A stretch of 64,000 nucleotides of DNA, taken from positions 228,311 through 292,310 of the forward strand of contig NW_027441239.1 in NCBI RefSeq assembly GCF_949628215.1, read 5' to 3'. The notes beneath the pieces are model-generated. The model worked only from the letters and a program-made list of their open reading frames with translations. It did no database searches and was not told the origin of the DNA. The stretch is from Phalacrocorax aristotelis (Eukaryota; Chordata; Aves; Suliformes; Phalacrocoracidae). A program made the translations under genes and the position numbers. Shown here one piece after another: positions 1-11,639 of this stretch (positions within the stretch are counted from its first letter, which is position 1; every line of letters begins with the position of its first letter).

Positions 1-34
1 GGTCCCTCCCAGTACATCCCAGGTCCCTCCCAGT

Positions 35-67
35 ACTGGGAGGGAACTGGGATGTGTCCCTCCCAGT
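35..67. repeat. Short perfect hairpin between two palindrome centres
   Basis: ACTGGGAGGGA at 35-45 is followed by 11 bases and then its exact reverse complement at 57-67. The G-to-C switch therefore occurs within 33 bp instead of several hundred. Centres after 34 and after 67 flank it. This is the only place in the window where I see two C-to-G centres so close together. Confidence 0.85.
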
Positions 68-3000
68 ACTGGGAGGGAACTGGGATGTACTGGGAGGCAC
101 TACAATGTGCGGGGATGCCCTGGGATGTACTGTGGAGGAACTAGGATGTACAGGCTTGTACTGGGTTGTACCGGGTGGAACTGGCAGGGATTTGGGATGT
201 ACCAGGATCTACTGGGATGTACTTGGAGGTAACTGTTATGTACTGGGAAGGAACAGGGAGGGAACTGGGATGTACTGGTAGGGAACTGGGATGTACTGGG
301 AGGGAACTGGGACGTACTGTGAGGACACTGGGATGTACTGGTATGTACTGGGAGGGAAGTGTTATGTACTGAGGGGAACTGGGACGTACTGGGATGTACT
401 GGGAGGGAACTGTGAAGTACTGGGATGTACTGGGAGTGAACTGGGAGGGAACTGGTATGTAGTAGGATGTACTGGGTGGGAACTGGGATGTACCGGGAGG
501 GAACTGGGATGTACTGGGAGGGAACTGGTATGTACTGGGAGGGAACTGGGATGTACTGGGATGTAGTGGGAGGGAACTGGGAGGAAACTGGGATGTACTG
601 GGAGGGAACTGGTATGTACTGGGAGGGAACTGGGATGTACTGGGACATACTGGCAGGGAACTGGGATGTACTGGGAGGGGATTGGGACGGACTGGGAGGG
701 AACTGGGATGTACTGGGCTGCACTGGTAGGGAACTGGGATGTACTGGGAGGAAACTGGAATGTCCCAGTTGACACCCACTTCCCTCCCAATGCCTCCCAG
801 TATATCCCAGTTTCCTCCCAGTATATCCCAGTTTCCTCCCAGTACATCCCAGTAAATCCCAGCTCGCTGCCAGTACATCCCAATACATCGCAGTACATTC
901 CAGTTCCGTTCCTGTCCATCCCAATACATCCCCGTTCCATGCCAGTACATCCCAGTTTCCTACCAGTTCATCCCCGTACATCCCAATTCCCTCCCGGTTC
1001 ACTACCACTTCTTTCCCAGTGCCTCCCAATACATCCCAGTTCCGTCCCATTACATCCCAGTACATCCCAGTTCCCTCCCAGTACGTCCCAGTTCCCTCCC
1101 AGTACTGGGAGGGAGCTGGGATGTACTGGGAGGCACTACAATGTGCGGGGATGTCCTGGGATGTACCGTGGAGGAACTAGGATGTACAGGCTTGTACTGG
1201 GTTGTACCGGGTGGAACTGGCAGGGATTTGGGATGTACCAGGATGTACTGGGATGTACTGGGATGTACTGGGAGGTAACTGTTATGTACTGGGAGTGAAC
1301 TGGGAGGGAACTGGGACGTACTGGTAGGGAACTGGGATGTACTGGGAGGGAACTGGGACGTACTGTGAGGACACTGGGATGTACTGTTATGTACTGGGAG
1401 GGAAGTGTTATGTACAGAGGGGAACCGGTGCGTACTGGGATGTACTGGGATGGAACTGTGAAGTACTGGGATGTACTGGGAGTGAACTGGGAGGGAACTG
1501 GTATGTAGTAGGATGTACTGGGTGGGAACTGGGATGTACCGGGAGGGAACTGGGATGTACTGGGAGGGAACTGGTATGTACTGGGAGGGAACTGGGATGT
1601 ACTGGGATGTTGTGGGAGGGAACTGGGAGGGAACTGGGATGTACTGGGAGGGAACTGGTATGTACTGGGAGGGAACTGGGATGTACTGGGACATACTGGC
1701 AGGGAACTGGGATGTACTGGGAGGGGATTGGGACGGACTGGGAGGGAACTGGGATGTACTCGGCTGCACTGGTAGGCAACTGGGATGTACTGGGAGGAAA
1801 CTGGAATGTCCCAGTTGACACCCACTTCCCTCCCAATGCCTCCCAGTATATCCCAGTTTCCTCCCAGTATATCCCAGTTTCCTCCCAGTACATCCCAGTA
1901 AATCCCAGCTCGCTGCCAGTACATGCCAATACATCGCTGTACACTCCAGTTCTGTTCCTGTACATCCCAATACATCCCCGTTCCATGCCAGTACATCCCA
2001 GTTTCCTACCAGTTCATCCCCGTACATCCCAATTCCCTCCCGGTTCACTACCACTTCTTTCCCAGTGCCTCCCAATACATCCCAGTTCCGTCCCATTACA
2101 TCCCAGTACATCCCAGTTCCCTCCCAGTACATCCCAGTTCCCTCCCAGTACGTCCCAGTTCCCTCCCAGTACTGGGAGGGAGCTGGGATGTACTGGGAGG
2201 CACTACAATGTGCGGGGATGTCCTGGGATGTACCGTGGAGGAACTAGGATGTACAGGCTTGTACTGGGTTGTACCGGGTGGAACTGGCAGGGATTTGGGA
2301 TGTACCAGGATCTACTGGGATGTACTGGGATGTACTGGGAGGTAACTGTTTTGTACTGGGAGTGAACTGGGAGGGACCTGGGATGTACTGGAAGGCACTA
2401 CAATGTGCGGGGATGCACAGGGATGTACTGTGGAGGAACTAGGATGTACAGGCTTGTACTCGGTTGTACCGGGTGGAACTGGCAGGGATTTGAAATGTCC
2501 TAGTATCTACTAGGATGTACTGGGATGTACTGGGAGGTAACTGTTGTGTACTGGGAGTGAACTGGGAGGGAACTGTGAAGTACTGGGATGTACTTAGAGG
2601 GAACTGGGATGTACTGGGAGGGAACTGGGATGTACTGGGTGGAAAGTGTTGGGAATTGGGATTTACTGGGAGGGAACTGGGATGGACTGGGAGGGAACTG
2701 GGATGTAGTGGGACATACTGGGAGTGAACTGGGATGTACTCGGGTGTACTGGGAGGGAATTGTTATGTACCGAGGGGGAACTGGGATGTACTGGGAGTGA
2801 ACTGTGAAGTACTGGGATGTACTTAGAGGGAAGTGGGAGGGAACTTGAATGTAGTGGGAGGGTACTGGGATTTACTTGGAGGAAAGTGGCATGTACTGGG
2901 ATGTACTGGAATGGAACTGGGAGTGAACTGTGTGTGAACTGTGAGGGAACTGGGATGTACTGGGAGGGAACTGGGATGTACTGGGACGTACTGGGACAGA

Positions 3001-5900
3001 CTGGGAGGGATCTGGGATGTACTGGGAGGGATCTGGGATGTACTGGGAGGCACTACAATGTGCGGGGATGCCCTGGGATGTACCGTGGAGGAACTAGGAT
3101 GTACAGGCTGTACTGGGTTGTACCGGGTGGAACTGGCAGGGATTTGGGATGTACCAGGATCTACTGGGATGTACTGGGAGGTAACTGTTGTGTACTGGGA
3201 GTGAACTGGGAGGGAACTGGGATGTACTGGGAGGGAACTGGGATGTACCAGGATGTACCGGGAGGGAACTGGTATGTACTGGGAGGGAACTGGGATGTAC
3301 TGGGAGGGAACTGGGATGTACTGGGACATACTGGCAGGGAACTGGGATGTACTGGGAGGGGATTGGGACGGACTGGGAGGGAACTGGGATGTACTGCGCT
3401 GCACTGGTAGGGAACTGGGATGTACTGGGAGGAAACTGGAATGTCCCAGTTGACACCCACTTCCCTCCCAGTTTCCTCCCAGTATATCCCAGTTTCCTCC
3501 CAGTATATCCCAGTTTCCTCCCAGTACATCCCAGTAAATCCCAGCTCGCTCCCAGTACATGCCAATACATCGCCGTACATTCCAGTTCCGTTCCTGTACA
3601 TCCCAATACATCCCCGTTCCATTCCAGTACATCCCAGTTTCCTACCAGTTCATCCCCGTACATCCCAATTCCCTCCCGGTTCACTACCACTTCTTTCCCA
3701 GTGCCTCCCAATACATCCCAGTTCCATCCCATTACATCCCAGTACATCCCAGTTCCCTCCCAGTACATCCCAGGTCCCTCCCAGTACTGGGAGGGAGCTG
3801 GGATGTACTGGGAGGCACTACAATGTGCGGGGATGCCCTGGGATGTACTGTGGAGGAACTAGGATGTACAGGCTTGTACTGGGTTGTACCGGGTGGAACT
3901 AGCAGGGATTTGGGGTGTACCAGGATCTACTGGGATGTACTGGGATGTACTGGAGGGAAGTGTTATGTACTGGGAGTGAACTGGGAGGGAACTGCGATGT
4001 ACTTGGAGGGAAATGGGAGAGAACTGAGATGTACTGGAGGGAACTGGGATGTACTGGGATATCCTGGAGGGAACTGGAATGGAATAAGAGGGAACTGGGA
4101 CGTACTGGGAGGGAACTCGGACGCACTGTTCGGAAACAGGGACGGAACTGGGATGTACTGGGACGTACTGGGATGTACTGGGACGTACTGGGAGGTAACT
4201 GTTGTGTACTGGGAGTGAACTGGGAGGGAACTGGTATGTAGTAGGATGTACTGGGAGGGAACTGGGAGGGATCTGGGACGGACTGGGAGGGAACTGGGAC
4301 GGACTGGGATGCACTGGTAGGGAACTGGGATGCACTGGGAGGAAACTGGAATGTTCCAGTTGACACCCACTTCCCTCCCAGTTTCCTCCCAGTATATCCC
4401 AGTTTCCTCCCAGTACATCCCAGTAAATCCCAGTTCGCTCCCAGTACATCCCAGTACATTCCAGTTCCGTTCCTGTACATCCCAATACATCCCCGTTCCA
4501 TGCCAGTACATCCCAGTTCCCTACCAGTTCATCCCCGTACATCCCAAGTCCCTCCCGGTTCGCTACCACTTCTTTCCCAGTGCCTCCCAATACATCCCAG
4601 TTCCGTCCCATTACATCCCAGTACATCCCAGTTCCCTCCCAGTACATCCCAGGTCCCTCCCAGTACGTCCCAGTTCCCTCCCAGTACATCCCAGTTCCCT
4701 CCCAGTACATCCCAGGTCCCTCCCAGTACTGGGAGGGAACTGGGATGTACTGGGAGGCACTACAATGTGCGGGGATGTCCTGGGATGTACCGTGGAGGAA
4801 CTAGGATGTACAGGCTTGTACTGGGTTGTACCGGGTGGAACTAGCAGGGATTTGGGGTGTACCAGGATCTACTGGGATGTACTGGGATGTACTGGGAGGT
4901 AACTGGGATGTACTGGGAGGGAACTGGGACGTAGTGTGAGGACACTGGGATGTACTGTTATGTACTGGGAGGGAAGTGTTATGTACTGAGGGGAACTGGT
5001 GCGTACTGGGATGTACTGGGATGTACTGGGATGGAACTGTGAAGTACTGGGATGTACTGGGAGTGAACTGGGAGGGAACTGGTATGTAGTAGGATGTACT
5101 GGGTGGGAACTGGGATGTACCAGGATGTACCAGGATGTACTGGGAGGGAACTGGTATGTACTGGGAGGGAACTGGGATGTAGTGGGAGGGAACTGGTATG
5201 TACTGGGAGGGAGCTGGTATGTACTGGGAGGGAACTGGGATGTACTGGGACATACTGGCAAGGAACTGGGATGTACTGGGAGGGGATTGGGATGTACTGG
5301 GAGGGAACTTGGATGTATTGGGAGGGAAGTGTTATGTACCAAGGGGGAACTGGGACGTACTGGGATGTAGTGGGAGGGAACTTTGAAGTACTGGGATGTA
5401 CTTAGAGGAAACTGGGAGGCAACTGGCATGTACTGGGATGTACTGGAATGGAACTGGGAGTGAACTGTGTGTGAACTGGGAGGGAACTGGGATGTACTGG
5501 GAGGGAACTGGGATGTACTGGGAGGGATCTGGGATGTACTGGGCTGCACTGGTAGGGAACTGGGATGTACTGGGAGGAAACTGGAATGTCCCAGTTGACA
5601 CCCACTTCCCTCCCAGTTTCCTCCCAGTATATCCCAGTTTCCTCCCAGTACATCCCAGTAAATCCCAGTTTCCTCTCAGTACATGCCAATACATCGCCGT
5701 ACATTCCAGTTCCGTTCCTGTCCATCCCAATACATCCCCGTTCCATGCCAGTACATCCCAGTTTCCTACCAGTTCATCCCCGTACATCCCAATTCCCTCC
5801 CGGTTCACTACCACTTCTTTCCCAGTGCCTCCCAATACATCCCAGTTCCGTCCCATTACATCCCAGTACATCCCAGGTCCCTCCCAGTACGTCCCAGTTC

Positions 5901-5960
5901 CCTCCCAGTACATCCCAGTTCCCTCCCAGTACTGGGAGGGAACTGGGATGTACTGGGAGG
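5901..5960. repeat. Perfect 60-bp palindrome in array 1
   Basis: The 30 bases left of the centre at 5930/5931 are the exact reverse complement of the 30 bases to the right, with no spacer. This copy has AGTTCCC on the left and GGGAACT on the right. It marks a C-arm to G-arm switch. Confidence 0.9.
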
Positions 5961-7522
5961 CACTACAATGTGCGGGGATGCCCTGGGATGTACCGTGGAG
6001 GAACTAGGATGTACAGGCTTGTACTGGGTTGTACCGGGTGGAACTGGCAAGGATTTGGGATGTACCAGGATCTACTGGGATGTACTGGGAGGTAACTGTT
6101 ATGTACTGGGAAGGAACAGGGAGGGAACTGGGATGTACTGGGAGGGAACTGGGATGTACTGGGAGTGAACTGGTATGTAGTAGGATGTACTGGGTGGGAA
6201 CTGGGATGTACCAGGATGTACTGGGATGTACTGGGAGGGAACTGGTATGTACTGGGAGGGAACTGGGATGTAGTGGGAGGGAACTGGGAGGGAACTGGGA
6301 TTTACTGGGAGGGAACTGGGATGTACTGGGACATACTGGGAGGGAACTGGGATGTACTGGGAGGGGATTGGGACGGACTGGGAGGGAACTGGGATGTACT
6401 GGGAGGGAACTGGGACGTACTGTGAGGACACTGGGATGTACTGGTATGTACTGGGAGGGAAGTGTTATGTACTGAGCGGAACTGGGGCGTACTGGGATGT
6501 GCTGGGAGGGAACTGTGAAGTACTGGGGTGTACTTAGCAGGAACTGGGAGGGAACTGGGATGTAGTGTGATGTACTGGGAGGGAACTGGCATGTACTGGG
6601 ATGTACTGGAATGGAACTGGGAGTGAACTGTGTGTGAACTGTGAGGGAACTGAGATGTACTGGAGGGAACTGGGATGTACTGGGATATACTGGAGGGAAC
6701 TGGAATGGACTAAGAGGGAACTGGGACGTACTGGGAGGGAACTAGGACGCACTGCTAGGGAACTGGGACGGAACTGGGATGTACTGGGACGTACTGGGAG
6801 GGAACTGGGACGTACTGGGAGGTAACTGTTGTGTACTGGGAGTGAACTGGGAGGGAACTGGTATGTAGTAGGATGTACTGGGAGGGAGCTGGGATGTACT
6901 GGGACGGAGTGGGAGGGAACTGGGATGTACTGGGATGGAACTTTGAAGTACTGGGATGTACTTAGAGGAAACTGGGAGCCAACTGGCATGTACTGGGATG
7001 TACTGGAATGGAACTGGGAGTGAACTGTGTGTGAACTGTGAGGGAACTGGGATGTACTGGGAGGGAACTGGGACGGACTGGGAGGTAACTGGGACGGACT
7101 GGGCGGGAAATGGGATGTACTGGGCTGCACTGGTAGGGAACTGGGATGTACTGGGAGGAAACTGGAATTTCCCAGTTGACACCCACTTCCCTCCCAGTGC
7201 CTCCCAGTATATTCCAGTTTCCACCCAGTATATCCCAGTTTCCTCCCAGTACATCCCAGTAAATTCCAATTTGCTCCCAGTACATCCCAGTACATCGCAG
7301 TACATTCCAGTTCCGTTCCTGTACATCCCAATACATCCCCGTTCCATGCCAGTACATCCCAGTTTCCTACCAGTTCATCCCCGTACATCCCAATTCCCTC
7401 CCGGTTCGCTACCACTTCTTTCCCAGTGCCTCCCAATACATCCCAGTTCCGTCCCATTACATCCCAGTACATCCCAGTTCCCTCCCAGTACATCCCAGGT
7501 CCCTCCCAGTACATCCCAGTTC

Positions 7523-7582
7523 CCTCCCAGTACATCCCAGGTCCCTCCCAGTACTGGGAGGGACCTGGGATGTACTGGGAGG
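7523..7582. repeat. Perfect 60-bp palindrome in array 1 (AGGT/ACCT type)
   Basis: The palindrome is exact over 30+30 bases around 7552/7553. The variant CCCAGGTCCC on the left is matched by GGGACCTGGG on the right. Both arms carry the same departure from the common AACT form. Confidence 0.9.
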
Positions 7583-7744
7583 CACTACAATGTGCGGGGA
7601 TGCCCTGGGATGTACCGTGGAGGAACTAGGATGTACAGGCTTGTACTGGGTTGTACCGGGTGGAACTGGCAGGGATTTGGGATGTACCAGGATCTACTGG
7701 GATGTACTGGGATGTACTGGGAGGTAACTGTTATGTACTGGGAA

Positions 7745-7788
7745 GGAACTGTGAGGGAACTGTGAGGGAACTGTGAGGGAACTGTGAG
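7745..7788 (+). repeat. Four perfect 11-bp repeats at the right edge of array 1
   Basis: GGAACTGTGAG is repeated four times without change, ending at 7788. The sequence then turns abruptly into GC-rich unique DNA. Only the 11-mer half of the normal 21-bp dimer is present, which suggests local slippage at the array edge. Confidence 0.9.
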
Positions 7789-7859
7789 TAGGGGGGCGGC
7801 CCCCCGGGCCCCAGCCCCCCCCCCCCCCGCCTGGGGCCAGGGCCCCGCGGCCGCCGGCC

Positions 7860-8200
7860 CCTTCCTCCTCTGCCCGCTCCCGTCGCAGACGGCTCGGTAT
7901 GTGTCACGAGCGGCAGCCGCGTTCAGCAGCTCTCGGAGGGCGCGCGGCTCTGCCCGGCCGTGACCGGGGCCCGCAGGGGTTTCCCGCTCGCCCCGAGAAG
8001 GCGCTGGCCCCGAGCCGGCGCGTCCCGCCCCGCCCGGCCCTCGGCGCCCTCGCGAGCTGAGCGCGGCCCGGCCAGCAGGGGGCGCTGGCGCTCACCGGCT
8101 GGGCGCGGTGGCGGGGCCGGTGGGGGCCGTTCCTTCCGGCCGCCCTTTAAGGGCCGCCCCGCGGGGCTCGGGCTTCCGGTGGCGCGTGCGCGTCGGAGCG
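7860..8200 (+). promoter_or_regulatory. CpG-island promoter with ETS, NRF1-like and TTTAA elements (copy 1)
   Basis: The DNA is very GC-rich and CpG-dense. It holds CTTCCGG at 8133-8139 and again at 8173-8179 (ETS-type sites), a GCGCGTGCGCG-like stretch near 8183-8192 resembling an NRF1 site, several GC boxes, and a 13-bp palindrome GCCCTTTAAGGGC at 8142-8154. These are typical parts of a housekeeping-type promoter reading to the right. The proposed start of transcription between about 8,155 and 8,200 is inference. Compared with the other copy, two small GC-rich pieces are missing here and everything left of 7,794 has been replaced by satellite, so this copy may have lost upstream elements. 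Confidence 0.6.
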
Positions 8201-8498
8201 GGGGCGGGAGCGGTGCGTGTGGAGGCCGAAGGGCCGGTGCGTGTGGCGGCCGGGTCGCGAGGCGTCCCTGTGCGGTGCCGGGGCCCCTCTGCGGCCCGGC
8301 GTGGGAAGCCCGCGGCCGGCGGAGCCTGCTCGGAGCTGGGCGGGGAGCGCCGCGGCGGTCCGGCCGCCGGCAGCCATCCCCTGCGGTGGCCGGCAGCCCC
8401 TCGGGACGCCTGGAGGCCTGGCGGTGCCCGAGCCTCGCCTGCGGCAGCCGCCTGAGAGAGCAGCGCGGCCGTGTCCGGGGGCCGGAGAGCGCTGGTGG
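8200..8498 (+). other. Candidate non-coding first exon (copy 1)
   Basis: GC-rich sequence downstream of the promoter elements ends in a consensus donor: GT at 8499-8500 within GGGTGAGT. No convincing start codon plus long frame fits before the donor, so this is most simply 5' untranslated exon. The 5' end is approximate. The same exon and donor occur in the second copy, with the exon ending at 60,906. I do not know the gene. Confidence 0.4.
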
Positions 8499-9340
8499 GT
8501 GAGTTCGGGCAGCGGGTGGGTCTCCGTGTGAGGTGAGGCCTGGCGCGGGCCGGGGGGTATCTCCGTGCGGGTCGGGCCGGGGGCGGGGCGGGGGCCGGGC
8601 CCCGCAGAGAAGCCCCGGTCGGGCATCGTTCGCTTTTCCACAATGTAGGGCTCTCCCCGGTTATTTTTTGTGTACTGTGTTTTGGGTCACCTGAAAGCCT
8701 TTGGCCGGTTACGTTTGGTGCGGGGAGATGGCAGGTCTGGAGCCTGAAAGATCTCTGGTGGGGGGTGGGGGAGGTATTTCTTGCCTTAAAACTCTGAGCC
8801 CACCTCGTGAGTCTCGTGACTGTGGCAAATGGCTGAGTCGGGCGTTTTCTGATAACTAACTTCTGAACGTGTGCGTGTGTAGGCACGGGGAGATTTGTGC
8901 AGTGTGACGGAGCCCCTTGTGCTTCTGTGCTAATGTCTACCTGTTCTAGACCTCCAGAGTTGGAAAGCCTTTGTTTAGTGCCTAGTTGTGCCTGCGTAAC
9001 AAATGTTTTAGCTGCTGATGGGTTATACCTCTGCTGCGAACTTCTTGCTGGGTGGCTTGATTGTTTCTGGTTGTCCGTGTAAATCTAGGCAGCTATTTTC
9101 TGCCCGGTGGTGAAGCCTATCGCTTTGGATAACAAAGGGCAGGAGTGCAATAAAGAAAAAGGTGATTCGTCTGCTGCAGCTCCTTGGAAACAATTCGTTC
9201 CTTATTTTCTGCCCTTGGGCAGGCGTTGTGCTTTCCAGATAATGCAGCCTCTCCTGTGCCTGTCCACGCCGTGCATTTTGTCCTGCCCTTGCTTGAAAAG
9301 GCTCTCCTTGCCTTCCTCCCCTCTGCTGCAGTTGCCTTAA
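8499..9340. other. Presumed intron, no recognisable element
   Basis: The sequence is of mixed composition with many stops in all frames. It matches the second copy, from which it differs by an 11-bp indel near 8,806 and single bases such as 8,958. I see no exon, RNA gene or transposon here. Confidence 0.4.
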
Positions 9341-9346
9341 TCTCTC

Positions 9347-9367
9347 GCTGCTGCTGCTGCTGCTGCT
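9347..9367 (+). repeat. GCT microsatellite, seven units
   Basis: Seven uninterrupted GCT triplets follow a pyrimidine-rich stretch. The second copy at 61,767-61,787 has the same number of units. Confidence 0.9.
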
Positions 9368-9399
9368 GGAAGAGGGATAAAGGGAGTGTTGTCGATCGG

Positions 9400-10540
9400 G
9401 TTGTTAAAAGCTTTTTCGCGGGCTGTAACGCGCGGGAAAGGGGGGCCGGGGGGGAGGATCAGTTTGCGGGGAAAATGGGAAACCAACATCACCTTCCCCT
9501 CCTACGGCGCAGCCCGGCCGCACGGCTCCCCGGGGATGCCCCTGCCCGCGGGTGTACCGTGTGTGCGCCCCCCGCGTGGGGCGGGGGACGACGACACCCC
9601 CCCACACACCGTCGGCGGCACTGGGGCAACCCCTGCCCCAGGGCTCCGCGCTCGTACCCGGCTCTCCCCGCTCCGGCACGGCACGGGGCTGGACGCACCG
9701 AGAAGACCCCGGAGCGGCTTCTCGCGTCCGGGCGAGAACAGGGCCCGGCCCCGAGCAGCAGAGCGGGCACCGCCGGTAGCTCGGAGGAGCGGGGCCGGCT
9801 CGGCTCGAGGCGTCAGAGCGAAAAGGGACGAGAACCGTCCCGGAGCGTCCGGGGGTTGGGGGGGTTGGCGGATGGTCCGGTGGCCGGGTTCGGCTCCGTG
9901 CCGGGCCGTGGGGCAGCCGGAGCCGCGCCAGAGCAGGTGAGGAGCCGCATGGCCGGGCGCGCTGTGGGTCGGCGGGTTTGGGCTGTGGGGTCTCCCGGTC
10001 CGCGGAGCCCCCGGGGGGGCGGCGGGGTGCGGGCAGCAGCGGCCCCGGGCCGAGCGCTGTCGTGGGTCGGTGGTTGGGTTTTGGGGCCGAGCCCGTGCCC
10101 GTCCCCGGGGAGTAGGGGCAGCCCCACCCGGCTCTCGACTGCTCCTCGTCGGGGTCGGGCGGCGGCGGCGGCGACCCCGGCGGGGGCTCCTGCGGTGCCG
10201 GGCGGGTCCCCCCTTGCCCGCGAGGCAGGCAGGGACCCCGGCTGCTGCCGCCGCGGTTTGCTGGAGGCGGGCCGGGCCCGGCCCCCTGTGGGGTTGGGGT
10301 GCGGGCCCGGCGCTGCCGGGGAAACGCGGCCTGCGAGAGCAGGAAGAAAGCGCTGCCGGGCCGGCGCTGGGCTGCCCCGCCGGGGTGCGGGGCCGGGCCC
10401 GCGCAGTTCAGTTCCCAAGGCCTCCCCGACAGTGCCCGCGTGGGCCGTGGGGGTGCAGGGCTGCGGGGTGGCTGCGCTCTCCGCGGCCCTGAGCGTTGCC
10501 CGTGGGGACTGCGGAGGGGGCCGGGACGCAGCCAGGTTCA
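9400..10540 (+). promoter_or_regulatory. Second CpG island with candidate alternative first exon (copy 1)
   Basis: About 1.1 kb of very CpG-dense DNA, separated from the first island by ordinary sequence. Within it GCAG/GTGAGG gives a good donor (exon would end at 9936, GT at 9937-9938). A second CpG island with its own donor suggests an alternative promoter of the same rightward transcription unit. No transcription start element is decisive. The copy at 61,820-62,960 keeps the donor at 62,357. Confidence 0.4.
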
Positions 10541-10820
10541 GCTGGTTTGGTCCCTGAGCGTGGAGAGCACAGCTCTTCTGTTCCTGGGCCTTGAGAGCAG
10601 GCTCCTGTGGCTGACGCCGGGGCCCTGAAACAGATCGAGTCGTGCGTTTTGAGGGCCTGAGCGAGGGGACTAAGTGGTGTGGTTTTGGGCTGAGGAGCAG
10701 AGGTCAAGTGCTGCGCTTTTGGGACTTGAGAACAGGCTCAGCAGCTGGGCTTTTTGGCTCAGAACCGGTCCCAAAGTGAGCTGGTTTGGGGGCCAAAAGC
10801 AGAAGCCGGTTTGGCTGCTT
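10534..10820 (+). repeat. Degenerate tandem repeat of about 35 bp
   Basis: Roughly eight imperfect units can be laid out. Each has a core like GCTGGTTTTGGG, followed by CCTGAG or CTTGAG, then AGCAG or ACAGG and a GTG-ending tail. Spacing is about 33-37 bp. The units are diverged, so this is an old minisatellite, unrelated in sequence to the large arrays. It is preserved in the second copy at 62,954-63,240. Confidence 0.5.
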
Positions 10821-11530
10821 GTGGGGGTGGCGTGGGGGCATCGGGGGCTGCAGGGGAAAGCAAGGGTTGGGCAGGGTACGAGGACCCTCCCCGGAGGTGG
10901 GGGTCCGGTCACATCGGACCCCGAAGTTCGGGAGGCCGGCATGCACCAGAGCGAACTCGCCACCTGAGGCGGGTCTCTGGAGGAAGGGTGCTTTTTGGAT
11001 CCAGCGCAGCGCACCCTCTTTGGGTCCAGCTCTTCATTCTGCGCTGCTTAGAAGAGTTATTAACCAATTAATTAAACATACAAACTAAGTCACAACAGCT
11101 CTATCGGCTCCATCGTGGTTTGGAGCTCTGAATCGGTTTCATTTGGTGTCTAACACATTTTTTCCCCGAGGAGAGGCTACGTTTCAAGTTAATTAGTTTT
11201 CTCACAAGTGTGTCAGTCGATAAAATTGAGTTACGATTATTAAAACCACAAAGGTGACAGGAGTCTCACGGATCGGGTCTATTTCTGAAAATGTATTCAT
11301 CCCATGCAAATGTCATCGGGATACAGATCATCTGCACTTCATGCTCTGACAAGACAAGATGCTGAGACAGGGATGAGCTCCAAAAGGACTACTGAAAAGA
11401 AAAAAAACCCACGCACTTCATGAAGTCATGGGGGGGTTTTTTGTTTGCATTTGGGGGGGCGGGGTGGCTTTAACAAAAGAGTGCAGTGTTGGCTGGCAGC
11501 AGCCTGCAGAGCATTTTTGCTGCCTGATCT
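10821..11530. other. Anonymous non-coding sequence with an AT-rich patch
   Basis: GC-rich sequence gives way near 11,040 to an AT-richer stretch (AATTAATTAA near 11,065) that runs to about 11,420, followed by short A, G and T runs. No exon, RNA gene or mobile element is recognisable. It is duplicated almost unchanged at 63,241-63,950, so I cannot judge age or constraint from the window. Confidence 0.35.
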
Positions 11531-11561
11531 CTCCTGTTCTTCTCTTCCACTCCTCTTTCAG

Positions 11562-11629
11562 GGCTGTAATTGTCATTTGGATAGTTTTAGAAGAGCAGTT
11601 AAGTTCCTCGCCTGTGTCTCAATGTGCTG
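11562..11629 (+). other. Candidate internal non-coding exon
   Basis: A strong pyrimidine tract (about 30 bases of mostly C/T) precedes TTTCAG at 11,556-11,561. After 68 bases a usable donor GTAATA follows (GT at 11,630). Stops occur in the interval, so it would be untranslated or would end a frame. The acceptor is repeated at 63,981 in the second copy, just before the window end. It rests on splice signals only. Confidence 0.3.
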
Positions 11630-11639
11630 GTAATACCAG

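Larger units (their letters stand above)
1..7788. repeat. Satellite array 1, strand-switching G-rich/C-rich minisatellite
   Basis: The stretch consists almost wholly of variants of a 10-mer ACTGGGATGT and an 11-mer ACTGGGAGGGA alternating as a 21-bp dimer. Direction flips repeatedly. G-rich arms run on the plus strand, then reverse-complement C-rich arms begin at a marker containing TCCCAGTTGACACCC (763, 1809, 3444, 5589, 7170; variant at 4344). They end at a palindromic centre CCCAGT/ACTGGG after base 34, 67, 1103, 2170, 3785, 4727, 5930 and 7552. C arms are 341-384 bp; spacing of centres is about 0.94-1.62 kb. Right after most centres comes a diverged module of about 120 bp (CACTACAATGTGCGGGGATG, then a part with TTGTACCGGGTGGAACT) that marks the register. 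The array continues beyond the left window edge. Open frames here arise because 21 is divisible by three, so I do not call them genes. Confidence 0.95.
9184..10557 (+). other. 457-codon open frame across a CpG island, probably not a gene
   Basis: One frame stays open for 1.37 kb from an ATG at 9184. The translation begins with a moderately hydrophobic stretch, has a run of six Cys from the CTG repeat at about 9,350, and then becomes a low-complexity Arg/Gly/Ala/Pro sequence with no domain I recognise. Stop codons are AT-rich and so are rare in DNA this GC-rich, which alone explains much of the length. The second copy at 61,604-62,977 is also uninterrupted, but the duplication is too young for that to show selection. 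A good splice donor lies inside the frame (9,937), which argues for an exon/intron layout instead. Confidence 0.15.
7794..11580. repeat. Block A, first copy of the duplicated 3.8-kb unique segment
   Basis: This stretch is collinear with 60,181-64,000. The offset is about 52,387 at the left end and 52,420 from about 8,900 onward. I saw roughly nine single-base differences, an 11-bp indel near 8,806, small indels near 8,110 and 8,190, and length changes in a poly-C run. That is about 99% or better by eye, not by alignment. The similarity begins exactly where array 1 stops, at GGCGGCCCCCCGGGCCCC. In the second copy the sequence to the left is block B, not satellite. The second copy runs out of the window, so the full duplicated length is unknown. 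Confidence 0.9.

Noticed and set aside
100..7765. Many long open frames on both strands of array 1 as coding genes
   Set aside because: They translate the 21-bp repeat in several frames at once, on both strands, with no start context, domains or non-repeat sequence.
8092..8886. 264-codon minus-strand frame and other frames through the CpG island
   Set aside because: Open only because stops are rare in CpG-rich DNA; Arg/Pro/Ala-rich low complexity; overlaps promoter elements and the first-exon donor.
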